DNA of 64,000 nucleotides from the NCBI GenBank assembly GCA_016787805.1, contig JAEUTY010000011.1:1-64000 (forward strand), in the 5' to 3' direction. This DNA is from Flavobacterium sp. (lineage in GTDB: Bacteria; Bacteroidota; Bacteroidia; Flavobacteriales; Flavobacteriaceae). Shown piece after piece: positions 1 through 11,200 of this stretch. Both the position numbers and the translations under genes were made by a program. Each line of letters opens with the position of its first letter. The stretch's first letter is position 1. The notes beneath the pieces are model-generated. The model saw only the letters and a list, made by a program, of their open reading frames with translations. It had not been told where the DNA came from and did not search any database.

Positions 1-3000
1 TTGAGTTAATTGGAATACACGTAATGCTTTGTCAATGGTTTGAACTTGCATTGTAGTCATATCCGTTACTCTGAAGCGGTAACCTTGAGCTCCTGAAACC
101 AAATTAGCATAAATGTATTGATCAATTGTAGCTAAGGTTGATCCACATTGTGAACCTTGAACTACCGTTACAATTGGCGTACAACCTTCGTCGATGTTAC
201 CATCACAGTTATTGTCAATTCCATCGTAACAAACTTCTGTTGCGCCTGGGTGAACAGCACCATTGTTGTCGTTGCAGTCACCATTAACAGCAACATAGCC
301 TACAGGAGCTGTACAACCTGTAGCACTTACATTGTCATCACCATAAGTGTCACCATCAACATCAGCATACCACGTTGGAATTGGAGTACCCGCAGTATAG
401 TTAAAATCAAGAGTAAAGGTACCGAAATCAGTAGATCCATAACCTTCTACAACAACATAATAAATTCCTGGAGCCAATACCAAACCAGTTGTTAATGAAC
501 CTGTATCATTTGGAGTAGAACATGAGTCATCATCTCCACCGATTCTAGTTCCAGTCGAATCTAAAACATGGATATAGGTGTCAAAACTAGAAGTACAAGT
601 TCCTAAAATTAATGAGCTACCACATTCGGTAATTTCAAATTTAAAGAATACATCATTTCCTGGTCTAGCCAAGGAATTACCTGGAGTTGAACTTGTAGTA
701 TAATCATTATTCCAACAGTTTGAAGATTGATTATCACCTTCTACAGTTGTTGAAGCTGAAATAATTCCTAAATCAATAGAATTAGCAAAAATATCGCCTT
801 CAGGTGTAGGCAATTTAGTAAATGTAAAATCAGCACATCCTGTGGCATCGCCAATTGCATTTGAAGGAACAACGCTCCATGTGTGAGCACCATCGGCAAC
901 TGATGTAGCATAAGTAGTACCTGTTTGATTATCTGACACTAAAACTGAATCAAGATAAACATCGTAACTTGTTGCTGTAGAAACAGCTGACCAGCTAAGC
1001 GTTGTTGTAGCTGAACAAGAGTTCCCTCCATTTGTTGGAGAAGTAGGAGCCGCTACACATGATGGGGCTGAAGGAGCATCAACACTAAAAGTATGATTAG
1101 CTGTTGAAGCTGCACTTTCTGCATCTAATAAAATGAAATAAGTAACTCCTCCTACTAATGTAAAAGTATCAGTACCAACTGCATTGTTATCGTCTATACA
1201 AGTCCAGCCAGTTGAACCACAACCAGCAGCTGAATCTTTGAAGAAATAATCAATATAACCTGATCCTGAATTAACAGATGAAATATTTAAAGTATAAACA
1301 CCAGAAACTGGAGCAGTATAGGAATACAAAGCTTCATTTCCAGGAGTTGAGAAACCACAAGCTGAAACACTATAAGCAGAACCTGCTGTAGCTAAATTTC
1401 CTGAAGTTACTGGAGTATTTGAAGTTAAAGCAATGGCAGAGGCACAATCAAGTGAAGTTGTAAAGTTAATTGGTCCAGCCCAAACAGAAGAACCAGCACC
1501 AGAAGCACAGTTTGTTCTTACATAAACGCTGTATGCCGTTTTTGAAGATAAACCAGCTACATCATTAACAGTAACTGTTGGAGCTGTTACATTTCCAGAA
1601 GCTACTAAACCAGTAGCACCGCTACCACCTGCACCAGAAGTTCTAACTTCCCAGTCGTACGTGTCAGGAGTTCCTGATGAAGGAGCAACCCATGTTAAAT
1701 CTGCAGTTGTACCTGTAATATCAGAAACTGTAATACCTGTTGGCACTTCACATGAAGCTGGAGGTGTAATACTTAAGCTATAAGAAGCAATGAAAGCTGG
1801 TGCAGTCCAGTTATCTACAACCAAATAGTAAGTAACTCCACTAGTTAAAGTAGGTGTTAACGTTCTTGTTAAACCAGTTGTTGACTGAGCATTTGCAACA
1901 CATGTACTACCAGTAGTAAAAGGACAACCTTGATACAACATAATACCTGCATCGTCATCAGTAGCAGTTGTTAACAAAATAGTGTGTACACCTGTTGAAG
2001 ATGGTGTGAAAATATAGGTTTTATCTTCAGCACCATAATAATTTGCACTTCCAGAAACACAAGCCACATTGGTTGCTGTAACATTATTACCTGCGCCTGA
2101 ATTTGTTAATCCTGTTGCTGAATAAGGTAAAGATACTGTTAAAGAGCCAGCTCCTAAACCTGTAGGACATGATTTTTTAGTAGTAAATGCAACTGGACCA
2201 GCCCAAGTGGATGAACCATCACCACCTGTACAGTTTGTTCTAACATATAAATTGTAAGCTGTATTTTCAGTTAATCCTGATGCATCATTAACTGTTACCG
2301 TTGGAGCTGTTACATTTCCTGAAGCTGCTAAACCTGTAGCACCACTTCCTCCTGCGCCAGAAGTTCTAATTTCCCAATCGTAAGATGCTGGTGTACCAGA
2401 AACTGGGGCTGTCCAAGCCAAATCTACAGTAACAGTTTGAATGTCAGTTACCGTCAAAGCGGTTGGAGCGCTACATGAAGGTGGTGTTGGCGGAGTCCAA
2501 GTAAAAGTTTGACCTGCCGCAGGATAACATGCCGCAGTAGAAGTAAAACGAACATTATGCGCATTTGATGTAGCTGCTGCTGTGTCATTCCAAGCTGGAG
2601 CTGCATCAGGAACAGTTGTAGTTAATCGTCTAGCTAAATAATCAGTATTAGCCGTTCCTCTTAGACCAACTTGTGGAATACGAGTTGTACTAACATTAAC
2701 AGTTGTAGCTCCGTTATAAACAAATGTAATAACCTTTGTAGTCGTATTTAAACGAATTTGAAAACTAAAGTTTTCATCTGTAAAAGCTGTAGCATTATAA
2801 CGCTTAAAATCTTTCCATTGGAAAATAATTTCATTACCTATTTGTTCCCAGCGTTGTTCAGAGGTTGCACCACTTGAAACCATATCAACACCCATTGCCG
2901 AGATTACACCATTTGAAGTTGAAGTGCTACTAAGAGGGGTATAACCATGAGAAGTAGTATTACCCATAATTAGGTATCCATTTGGACTAAAACCAACAGT

Positions 3001-3291
3001 AGTTACACTAATGCCATTGTAAACAAAAGCAGTAGGTAAAGTAACACTCACAATACCATCATCCAAAGCTGCGCCAGAGGCTGATACTGTACCACCTGTT
3101 ATACTGGTATAAGTACCTGAACTTTGGGAAAAAGTATACGTTGAAACTTGAGAAAACGCATTTCCTAAAAACAAGAAAAACATCATCACAGTCATCAAAC
3201 CATACTTCACACCAACCACTTTATTTTGTGGTTCTTCGTTTACCGGTAAAAAATTTAATTTTTGCCCGATTTTAAAGTAATTTGTTAACAT
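1..3291 (-). CDS. Large secreted multidomain protein, 3' end missing (FN3, PPC-like and MopE-type repeats)
   Basis: An open frame of 1097 codons starts at the ATG at 3291 and is still open at base 1, so the C-terminus is outside the window. The N-terminus has a basic stretch and then a hydrophobic signal (MTVMMFFLFLGNAFSQ, about residues 39-54). An opening beta-rich domain (about 55-260) is followed by FN3 domain 1 (about 270-375), a PPC-like domain, FN3 domain 2 (about 510-618), a module with a GCGSTGWTCIDD motif (about 618-736), an Ig/FN3-like segment, another PPC-like domain (about 824-966) and a Cys/Asp-rich block with DGDTYGDD and DNNCDGNIDEGC (about 967-1037) resembling the putative metal-binding motif of MopE. 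Such architecture is usual for T9SS-exported surface proteins of Flavobacteria; the sorting domain itself is not in view. Function unknown; adhesin or matrix role is inference. Confidence 0.88.
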   Translation of the reverse strand, partial: MLTNYFKIGQKLNFLPVNEEPQNKVVGVKYGLMTVMMFFLFLGNAFSQVSTYTFSQSSGTYTSITGGTVSASGAALDDGIVSVTLPTAFVYNGISVTTVGFSPNGYLIMGNTTSHGYTPLSSTSTSNGVISAMGVDMVSSGATSEQRWEQIGNEIIFQWKDFKRYNATAFTDENFSFQIRLNTTTKVITFVYNGATTVNVSTTRIPQVGLRGTANTDYLARRLTTTVPDAAPAWNDTAAATSNAHNVRFTSTAACYPAAGQTFTWTPPTPPSCSAPTALTVTDIQTVTVDLAWTAPVSGTPASYDWEIRTSGAGGSGATGLAASGNVTAPTVTVNDASGLTENTAYNLYVRTNCTGGDGSSTWAGPVAFTTKKSCPTGLGAGSLTVSLPYSATGLTNSGAGNNVTATNVACVSGSANYYGAEDKTYIFTPSSTGVHTILLTTATDDDAGIMLYQGCPFTTGSTCVANAQSTTGLTRTLTPTLTSGVTYYLVVDNWTAPAFIASYSLSITPPASCEVPTGITVSDITGTTADLTWVAPSSGTPDTYDWEVRTSGAGGSGATGLVASGNVTAPTVTVNDVAGLSSKTAYSVYVRTNCASGAGSSVWAGPINFTTSLDCASAIALTSNTPVTSGNLATAGSAYSVSACGFSTPGNEALYSYTAPVSGVYTLNISSVNSGSGYIDYFFKDSAAGCGSTGWTCIDDNNAVGTDTFTLVGGVTYFILLDAESAASTANHTFSVDAPSAPSCVAAPTSPTNGGNSCSATTTLSWSAVSTATSYDVYLDSVLVSDNQTGTTYATSVADGAHTWSVVPSNAIGDATGCADFTFTKLPTPEGDIFANSIDLGIISASTTVEGDNQSSNCWNNDYTTSSTPGNSLARPGNDVFFKFEITECGSSLILGTCTSSFDTYIHVLDSTGTRIGGDDDSCSTPNDTGSLTTGLVLAPGIYYVVVEGYGSTDFGTFTLDFNYTAGTPIPTWYADVDGDTYGDDNVSATGCTAPVGYVAVNGDCNDNNGAVHPGATEVCYDGIDNNCDGNIDEGCTPIVTVVQGSQCGSTLATIDQYIYANLVSGAQGYRFRVTDMTTMQVQTIDKALRVFQLTQ

Positions 3292-3316
3292 AAAATTTAT
3301 TTAATTATTTAATTTA

Positions 3317-3345
3317 CAAAGTTAATTGAAAGTTATGCAAATGTA
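3317..3345 (-). promoter_or_regulatory. Possible -7 elements upstream of the 3291 gene
   Basis: Reading the minus strand, TAACTTTG (3324-3317) and TACATTTG (3345-3338) both match the flavobacterial -7 box TAnnTTTG. Neither has a TTG at the usual 17-23 nt upstream (the nearest are 12-13 nt away), so the call is weak. A start from the nearer box would leave a leader of roughly 20 nt. Confidence 0.3.
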
Positions 3346-3448
3346 AATTACTTCCGACAAAAGACGCTTAAAATCGTTGAATTGCAGAAACAAACTAACT
3401 ACTAGATTTTACTATTACTTTTTTCTGTAGTTGTAATTCTACAAACAA

Positions 3449-3478
3449 AAAAACTCCCCAATTTCTTGAGGAGTTTTT
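3449..3478 (-). terminator. Terminator after the rpoC-DUF3467 end of the cluster
   Basis: Arms 3449-3457 and 3470-3478 pair as AAAAACTCC with GGAGTTTTT around a 12-nt loop. On the minus strand the stem is followed by a T-rich run, fitting an intrinsic terminator just downstream of the DUF3467 gene. Confidence 0.85.
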
Positions 3479-3497
3479 GAAATAATTTCGTTTAAAA

Positions 3498-3809
3498 TTA
3501 AGCTTGACCCGCTGGACCAAAATTAAGTGGAATTTGCGGATGATCAGCCTCTTTTATTTCACCATGAACGGCTTCAAAACGGTGAATGTTTTCTTTTAAA
3601 GCACCCAACAAACGTTTGGCATGTTGTGGCGTTAAAATAATTCTAGATTTAACCTTAGCCTTGGGAACTCCAGGCATAATGGTTACAAAATCTAACACAA
3701 ATTCAGATTGAGAATGGTTGATAATTGCTAAATTAGAATAAACTCCTTCAGCCGTTTTTTCGTCCAATTCAATATTGATTTGACCTTGTTGTTGATTAGA
3801 ATCGCTCAT
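3498..3809 (-). CDS. DUF3467 domain-containing protein
   Basis: This 103-residue protein matches the small DUF3467 family found throughout Bacteroidetes. It is acidic to neutral, without signal peptide or membrane segment, and contains the characteristic stretch FVLDFVTIMPGVPKAKVKSR followed by a helical segment HAKRLLGALKENIHRFE. The start codon lies 2 nt beyond the rpoC stop, so it is the last gene of the rpo transcription unit, and a strong terminator follows. The family has no established function; its tight linkage to rpoC suggests, as inference only, a role connected with RNA polymerase or its regulation. Confidence 0.9.
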   Translation of the reverse strand: MSDSNQQQGQINIELDEKTAEGVYSNLAIINHSQSEFVLDFVTIMPGVPKAKVKSRIILTPQHAKRLLGALKENIHRFEAVHGEIKEADHPQIPLNFGPAGQA

Positions 3810-3811
3810 AA

Positions 3812-6800
3812 TTAATAAATATATTCTTCTTTACTAGCCATCATTTCGTTGTAATCATCTTTTGATCCAACGATAATGTTATCGTAATCACGCATACCTG
3901 TTCCTGCTGGAATTCTGTGACCAACAATTACGTTTTCTTTTAATCCTTCTAAAGTATCTACTTTACCAGCTACAGCTGCTTCATTTAATACTTTAGTAGT
4001 TTCTTGGAACGAAGCTGCCGAGATGAATGATTTAGTTTGCAATGAAGCTCTTGTAATACCTTGTAAAACTGGAGTTGCAGTAGCCGTAATTACATCACGT
4101 GCAGATACTAAATTTTTATCATTACGTTTTAATAACGAATTTTCATCTCTTAACTGACGGGGAGAAATGATTTGACCTGGTTTAAGATTTTCGGAATCAC
4201 CAGCATCTTCAACGACTTTCATTCCGTACAATTTATCATTTTCTTCAAGGAAATCACTAGTGTGAATTAATTGCTCTTCTAAGAACAAAGTATCTCCTGG
4301 ATCTTCCACTTGCACTTTACGCATCATTTGACGAATAACCACTTCGAAGTGTTTGTCATTGATTTTTACCCCTTGTAAACGGTACACCTCTTGAATTTCA
4401 TTTACCAAATACTGTTGAACAGCAGAAGGTCCTTGGATTCTTAAAATATCCTCTGGAGTAATCGCACCATCAGATAAAGGCACACCTGCTTTTACGAAGT
4501 CATTTTCTTGAACTAAGATTTGACTTGATAATTTTACTAGGTATTTTTTCACTTCACCAAACTTCGATTCGATGATGATCTCACGGTTACCTCTTTTGAT
4601 TTTTCCAAAAGAAACCACCCCATCAATCTCAGAAACAACCGCTGGATTTGAAGGATTACGAGCTTCTAACAACTCGGTAATTCTTGGTAAACCTCCTGTG
4701 ATATCACCCGCTTTAGAAGAACGACGTGGAATTTTTACTAAGACTTTACCAGCCTTAATTTTTTCACCATCTTCAACCATAAGGTGAGCACCCACTGGTA
4801 AGTTGTACGAACGAATTAACTCTCCGTCTTTTCCATAAATATGCAACGTTGGAATTAATTTTTTATTTCTACCTTCCGAAATTACTTTTTCTTGGAAACC
4901 AGTTTGTTCGTCGATTTCAACTTGGAACGATTGACCTTGTTCTAAATCTTCATATTCAATTTTTCCTGTAAATTCAGAAATAATTACACCGTTATACGGA
5001 TCCCATTTACAAATTACAGCTCCTTTTTCAACAACATCCCCATCTTTTACACTAATAGCAGAACCGTAAGGAATATTGTGAGTACTTAATAAGATTCCAG
5101 TTTTAACATCGATTAATTTTAACTCTGTAGAACGAGAGATAACAATATCTACTTTATTTCCTTCACTATCTTCACCTACAACTGTTTTTAAATCTTCGAT
5201 TTCAAGTCTACCTCCAAAACGAGCTATAATACTTGATTCTTCAGAAACTCCTCCTGCAACCCCACCAACGTGGAACGTACGAAGTGTCAACTGTGTACCA
5301 GGCTCACCGATTGACTGTGCAGCAATTACACCTACAGCTTCACCTTTTTGAGTCATTTTACCTGTTGCCAAGTTTCTTCCGTAACATTTAGCACAAATAC
5401 CTTTTTTCGCTTCACAAGTAAGTGGTGAACGTACTTCTACTTTTTCAACAGGAGATTCTTCTATATTTCTAACAATAGCTTCTGTAATTTGCTCACCAGC
5501 GTGAACCAATACTTCAGAATTTAATGGATTGATAACATCTTGTAACGCTACACGTCCTAAAATTCTTTCCCCTAATGTTTCAACGATTTCTTCGTTTTTC
5601 TTTAAAGCAGAAACTTCAATACCTCTAAGTGTGCCACAATCTACCGAATTTACAATAACATCTTGTGAAACGTCGTGTAATCTTCTTGTCAAATATCCTG
5701 CATCCGCCGTTTTAAGAGCAGTATCGGCAAGACCTTTACGAGCGCCGTGTGTAGAGATAAAGTATTCCAAAATCGAAAGACCTTCTTTAAAGTTCGAAAG
5801 AATCGGGTTTTCGATAATTTCACCACCACCAGCAGTTGATTTTTTTGGCTTAGCCATCAAACCACGCATACCAGTTAACTGACGAATCTGTTCTTTAGAT
5901 CCACGCGCTCCAGAATCAAGCATCATGTACACCGAGTTGAACCCTTGTTGGTCTTCTCTAATGTTTTTCATGGCCAATTCTGTAAGCAATGCATTGGTAG
6001 AAGTCCAAACGTCAATTACTTGGTTGTAACGCTCATTGTTGGTGATAAGACCCATGTTATAGTTCATGGTAATGCCTTCTACTTGTTCACGAGCATCAGC
6101 AATTAAATCGTCTTTTTTCTCTGGGATAATAATATCACCTAAAGAGAAGGACAATCCACCTCTAAAGGCAAATTTGTATCCCATATCTTTCATACTATCA
6201 AGGAAGGCTGCCGTTGTAGGAACATCAGTTACTGCTAGGATTTTTCCAATGATATCACGAAGTGATTTTTTAGTCAGTACCTCATTGATATACCCTGCTG
6301 CTTCTGGTACTACTTCATTAAATAATACTCTTCCAGCAGTAGTTTGAATGATTTTGTATACTAATTCTCCATTTTCATTGAAATCTTTGGCTCTGATTTT
6401 CACACGAGCATTCAATTCTAACCTTCCTTCATTTAAAGCGATATTCACTTCTTCAGCAGAGTAGAAAGTCAAGCCTTCACCCAAGATTTTGTGATCTGGA
6501 GTTGATAAACGTTCTTTGGTCATGTAATACAGACCCAAAACCATGTCTTGAGAAGGAACCGTAATTGGCGCACCATTCGCAGGATTCAAGATATTGTGTG
6601 AAGCCAACATTAACAATTGTGCTTCCAAAATAGCTTCTGGTCCTAGAGGCAAGTGAACTGCCATCTGGTCACCATCGAAATCCGCGTTGAATGCCGTACA
6701 CACCAATGGGTGCAATTGGATTGCTTTTCCTTCAATCAATTTGGGTTGGAACGCTTGAATACCTAAACGGTGTAATGTAGGAGCACGGTTCAATAATACT

Positions 6801-8119
6801 GGGTGGCCTTTGATTACATTTTCAAGAATATCCCAAACAACTGGTTCTTTTTTATCGATTATTTTCTTAGCCGATTTAACGGTTTTAACGATTCCTCTTT
6901 CGATTAATTTACGAATAACGAATGGTTTGTATAGTTCAGCCGCCATGTCTTTTGGAAGTCCACATTCGAATAATTTCAATTCTGGACCTACAACAATTAC
7001 CGAACGCGCTGAATAATCCACACGTTTTCCTAATAAGTTTTGACGGAAACGACCTTGTTTACCTTTCAACGAATCCGAAAGTGATTTCAGTGGTCGATTC
7101 GATTCTGTTTTAACCGCAGAAGCTTTACGTGTGTTATCGAACAACGAATCTACCGATTCTTGCAACATACGTTTTTCGTTACGTAAGATTACTTCTGGAG
7201 CTTTAATTTCCATTAATCTTTTCAAACGATTGTTACGGATGATTACTCTACGGTACAAATCGTTTAAATCGGAAGTGGCAAAACGACCTCCATCGAGTGG
7301 AACTAACGGGCGTAATTCTGGTGGAATCACTGGAATTACTTTTAAAATCATCCATTCCGGACGGTTCTCTCTGTTCAAGTTCGACTCACGGAATGACTCA
7401 ACAACTTGTAATCTTTTTAACGCTTCTGTTTTTCTTTGTTTAGAAGTTTCGTTGTTAGCACTGTGACGTAATTCGTACGACAAAGCATCTAAATCCGTTC
7501 TAGCTAACAAATCCATAATACATTCAGCACCCATTTTGGCGATGAATTTATTTGGATCAGAATCGTCTAAATATTGATTTTCCATCGGAAGAGTATCTAA
7601 GATATTCAAATATTCTTCTTCTGTTAAAAAGTCCAAACGATTTAATTCATCTCCATCTACATTTTTAGCAATACCTGCCTGAATTACCACGTATCTTTCG
7701 TAGTAAATAATCATATCTAATTTCTTAGATGGCAAGCCTAAAATGTAACCTATTTTGTTTGGAAGTGAACGGAAGTACCAGATATGAGCAATTGGCACAA
7801 CCAGATTGATGTGTCCTACTCTATCACGACGTACTTTTTTCTCGGTAACTTCAACACCACAACGGTCACATACGATTCCTTTGTAGCGAATTCTTTTATA
7901 TTTACCACAAGCACATTCGTAATCTTTAACTGGACCGAAAATACGTTCACAGAAAAGACCATCACGTTCTGGTTTGTGGGTTCTATAGTTGATTGTTTCT
8001 GGTTTTAAAACCTCACCTTTTGATTCTGCTAAGATGGACTCAGGAGATGCTAATCCGATAGTTATTTTATCGAATCTTTTTATGGTGTTTTTATCTTTAT
8101 TATTTCTATTATTCATCAT
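3812..8119 (-). CDS. rpoC: DNA-directed RNA polymerase subunit beta'
   Basis: RpoC forms the clamp and half of the active centre of RNA polymerase. The 1435-residue product has the N-terminal zinc-binding cysteines (CACGKYKR and CDRCGVEV, about residues 69-91), the catalytic [12 protein letters not shown] motif that binds Mg2+ (about 477-488), and a second cysteine cluster ([14 protein letters not shown]) in the C-terminal half. Length fits Bacteroidetes beta'. It lies downstream of rpoB in the same direction, with a 103-bp spacer holding a long hairpin, and is followed 2 nt later by DUF3467. The next Met after the first (MMNNRN) is an equally possible start. Confidence 0.99.
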   Translation of the reverse strand: MMNNRNNKDKNTIKRFDKITIGLASPESILAESKGEVLKPETINYRTHKPERDGLFCERIFGPVKDYECACGKYKRIRYKGIVCDRCGVEVTEKKVRRDRVGHINLVVPIAHIWYFRSLPNKIGYILGLPSKKLDMIIYYERYVVIQAGIAKNVDGDELNRLDFLTEEEYLNILDTLPMENQYLDDSDPNKFIAKMGAECIMDLLARTDLDALSYELRHSANNETSKQRKTEALKRLQVVESFRESNLNRENRPEWMILKVIPVIPPELRPLVPLDGGRFATSDLNDLYRRVIIRNNRLKRLMEIKAPEVILRNEKRMLQESVDSLFDNTRKASAVKTESNRPLKSLSDSLKGKQGRFRQNLLGKRVDYSARSVIVVGPELKLFECGLPKDMAAELYKPFVIRKLIERGIVKTVKSAKKIIDKKEPVVWDILENVIKGHPVLLNRAPTLHRLGIQAFQPKLIEGKAIQLHPLVCTAFNADFDGDQMAVHLPLGPEAILEAQLLMLASHNILNPANGAPITVPSQDMVLGLYYMTKERLSTPDHKILGEGLTFYSAEEVNIALNEGRLELNARVKIRAKDFNENGELVYKIIQTTAGRVLFNEVVPEAAGYINEVLTKKSLRDIIGKILAVTDVPTTAAFLDSMKDMGYKFAFRGGLSFSLGDIIIPEKKDDLIADAREQVEGITMNYNMGLITNNERYNQVIDVWTSTNALLTELAMKNIREDQQGFNSVYMMLDSGARGSKEQIRQLTGMRGLMAKPKKSTAGGGEIIENPILSNFKEGLSILEYFISTHGARKGLADTALKTADAGYLTRRLHDVSQDVIVNSVDCGTLRGIEVSALKKNEEIVETLGERILGRVALQDVINPLNSEVLVHAGEQITEAIVRNIEESPVEKVEVRSPLTCEAKKGICAKCYGRNLATGKMTQKGEAVGVIAAQSIGEPGTQLTLRTFHVGGVAGGVSEESSIIARFGGRLEIEDLKTVVGEDSEGNKVDIVISRSTELKLIDVKTGILLSTHNIPYGSAISVKDGDVVEKGAVICKWDPYNGVIISEFTGKIEYEDLEQGQSFQVEIDEQTGFQEKVISEGRNKKLIPTLHIYGKDGELIRSYNLPVGAHLMVEDGEKIKAGKVLVKIPRRSSKAGDITGGLPRITELLEARNPSNPAVVSEIDGVVSFGKIKRGNREIIIESKFGEVKKYLVKLSSQILVQENDFVKAGVPLSDGAITPEDILRIQGPSAVQQYLVNEIQEVYRLQGVKINDKHFEVVIRQMMRKVQVEDPGDTLFLEEQLIHTSDFLEENDKLYGMKVVEDAGDSENLKPGQIISPRQLRDENSLLKRNDKNLVSARDVITATATPVLQGITRASLQTKSFISAASFQETTKVLNEAAVAGKVDTLEGLKENVIVGHRIPAGTGMRDYDNIIVGSKDDYNEMMASKEEYIY

Positions 8120-8159
8120 AGTTTCTACTATTGATTTATTGAAATTCTTTTTTAGTATT

Positions 8160-8212
8160 CAGTCACAGTCACAGTTTTCAATCGCAAAAACTGATAACTG
8201 CGACTGCGACTG
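8160..8212 (-). repeat. Long hairpin of 6-nt repeats between rpoB and rpoC
   Basis: Plus-strand arms 8160-8176 (CAGTCACAGTCACAGTT) and 8196-8212 (AACTGCGACTGCGACTG) are built of three 6-nt units. In minus-strand RNA they pair over all 17 positions with two G-U wobbles, whereas in plus-strand RNA the same positions would be A-C mismatches. An alternative, smaller stem (8172-8178 with 8187-8193, CAGTTTT/AAAACTG) shares one arm. No T-run follows, so it does not look like a simple terminator; it could set mRNA processing or be a repetitive element. Confidence 0.75.
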
Positions 8213-8222
8213 TTAACTTAAT

Positions 8223-11200
8223 TTATTCTTCCAATCGGATGTCTAAACCAAGACCTTTTAATTCATGCATTAATACATTGAATGACTCAGGTAATCCTGG
8301 TTCTGGCATAGTTTCACCTTTTACGATAGCTTCGTAAGTTTTAGCTCTACCAATAACGTCATCTGATTTTACTGTTAAGATTTCTCTTAAAGTACTCGAA
8401 GCACCATAAGCTTCAAGAGCCCAAACCTCCATTTCTCCAAAACGTTGACCTCCAAATTGCGCTTTACCTCCGAGTGGTTGTTGCGTGATTAATGAGTAAG
8501 GTCCGATTGAACGTGCGTGCATTTTATCATCTACCATGTGTCCTAATTTAAGCATGTAAATTACACCCACAGTTGCAGCTTGGTGGAAACGTTCTCCTGT
8601 ACCACCATCGTAAAGATACGTGTGACCGAATCTTGGAATTCCAGCTTCGTCGGTCAATTCGTTAATTTGGTCTAAAGTAGCTCCATCAAAGATTGGCGTA
8701 GCGAATTTTCTACCTAATTTTTGACCTGCCCATCCTAGAACCGTTTCATAAATCTGACCGATGTTCATACGTGATGGTACTCCAAGTGGGTTCAATACGA
8801 TATCAACTGGTGTTCCATCTTCTAAGAACGGCATATCTTCTTGACGAACAATACGCGCCACAATACCTTTGTTTCCGTGACGTCCTGCCATTTTATCACC
8901 CACTTTCAGTTTACGTTTCTTAGCGATGTACACTTTAGCTAGTTTTAAAATTCCTGCTGGTAATTCATCTCCAACAGTAATGGTAAATTTCTCTCTTCTT
9001 AAAGCACCTTGTAAATCGTTTAATTTGATTTTGTAGTTGTGAATTAAGTCGTTTACCAAACGGTTAGTTTCGTCATCAGCAACCCATTGTCCTTTGGTTA
9101 AATGGGCAAAATCTTCTACTGCATAAAGCATTTTTTGAGTATATTTTTTACCTTTTGGAAGAATTTCTTCTCCTAAATCGTTCAATACACCTTGTGAAGT
9201 TTTACCATTTACTATGTTGAATAATTTTTCAACTAATTTGTCTTTCAATTCAACAAATTTCGTTTCAAATTCCATTTCTAGTTCGGCCAAATCGTCTTTG
9301 TCTTTGGTACGCTTCCGTTTGTCTTTTACCGCTCTAGCAAATAATTTTTTATCTAAAACTACACCGTGTAATGAAGGAGACGCTTTTAATGAAGCATCTT
9401 TTACGTCACCCGCTTTGTCTCCGAAGATCGCTCTTAACAGTTTTTCTTCTGGAGTTGGATCTGATTCTCCTTTTGGTGTAATTTTTCCGATTAGAATATC
9501 ACCAGGTTTTACTTCGGCACCAATTCTAATCATTCCGTTTTCATCCAAATCTTTAGTAGCTTCTTCAGAAACGTTTGGAATATCATTCGTTAATTCTTCG
9601 TTACCTAATTTAGTATCTCTCACTTCCAATGAATAATCATCAATGTGGATTGAGGTAAAGATATCATCACGAACTACTTTCTCAGAGATTACGATTGCAT
9701 CCTCGAAGTTGTACCCTTTCCATGGCATGAACGCTACTTTAAGGTTTCTTCCTAGTGCTAATTCTCCGTTTTGAGTAGCATAACCTTCACAAAGCACTTG
9801 ACCTAATTTCACTCTGTCACCTTTTCTTACGATAGGTTTCAAGTTGATTGAAGTACTTTGATTCGTTTTTCTAAATTTGATTAACTGATACGTTTTTTCA
9901 TCTGCATCAAAGCTTACCATTCTTTCTTCTTCCGTACGATCGTATTTGATGGTGATTTTATCCGCATCAACGTATTCAACGGTACCATTCCCTTCTGCAT
10001 TAATCAATACTCTTGAGTCAGACGCTACTTGTTGTTCTAGTCCAGTTCCTACAATAGGAGCTTGTGGACGTAACAACGGAACTGCCTGACGCATCATGTT
10101 TGATCCCATCAACGCACGGTTCGCATCATCGTGCTCTAAGAACGGAATCAAAGAAGCCGAAATCGAAGCGATTTGATTAGGCGCAACGTCAGTGTAATGA
10201 ACGACATTTGGTTCAACCACTGGGAAATCACCTTCTTCACGAGCAATAACTTTATCTGCAGTGATGTTCCCTTTATCGTCCATTTCGATGTTCGCTTGAG
10301 CAATCATCTTTCCTTCTTCTTCTTCAGCACTAAGGTAAATTGGCTCAGAAACTAAGTCAACTTGACCGTTGGTTACTTTACGATACGGAGTTTCGATGAA
10401 TCCCATTCCGTTTACTTTAGCATAAACACCAAGCGACGAAATAAGACCGATGTTGGGTCCTTCAGGAGTTTCAATCGGACATAAACGACCGTAGTGTGTG
10501 TAGTGAACGTCACGCACCTCGAAACCTGCTCTCTCTCTGGATAAACCTCCAGGTCCAAGTGCTGATAAACGACGTTTGTGTGTAATCTCTGCTAATGGAT
10601 TCGTTTGATCCATGAACTGCGATAACTGGTTCGTACCGAAGAAAGAGTTGATTACCGATGATAATGTTTTAGCATTAATCAAATCGATAGGTGTAAACAC
10701 CTCGTTATCTCTAACGTTCATTCTTTCGCGGATGGTTCTAGCCATACGAGCCAAACCAACTCCAAATTGAGCTGACAATTGCTCACCCACTGTACGTACA
10801 CGACGGTTAGATAAGTGATCGATATCATCAATCTCAGCTTTAGAGTTGATTAATTCGATCAAATATTTTACGATAGTAATGATGTCTTCTTTCGTTAAAA
10901 CTTGTTTTTCCATAGGAATATCCAAGTTCAACTTTTTGTTCATTCTGTAACGACCTACTTCACCTAAGTTGTAACGTTGGTCAGAGAAGAACAATTTATC
11001 GATGATACCACGAGCCGTTTCCTCATCAGGCGGTTCTGCATTACGCAACTGACGGTAAATGTGCTCAACGGCTTCTTTTTCTGAGTTAGTTGGGTCTTTT
11101 TGTAACGTATTGTGGATAATCGCGTAATCGGCTTGATTATTATCCTCTTTGTGTAATAAGATTACTTTTACGTCAGCATCGATAATTTCTTCAACGTTGT

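Noticed and set aside
160..400. MopE-like block as part of the same copper system as the MbnP/MbnH-like locus
   Set aside because: The Asp/Cys repeat is a calcium-type motif found in many surface proteins and is about 47 kb away; name similarity only.
157..495. Plus-strand open frame of 112 codons near the left edge
   Set aside because: It lies antisense to the large secreted-protein gene, has low-complexity Thr/Val/Ile composition without family features, and is a shadow frame.
8160..8212. rpoB-rpoC hairpin as a CRISPR-like or attachment site
   Set aside because: Units are only 6 nt, with no spacers and no integrase gene adjacent.
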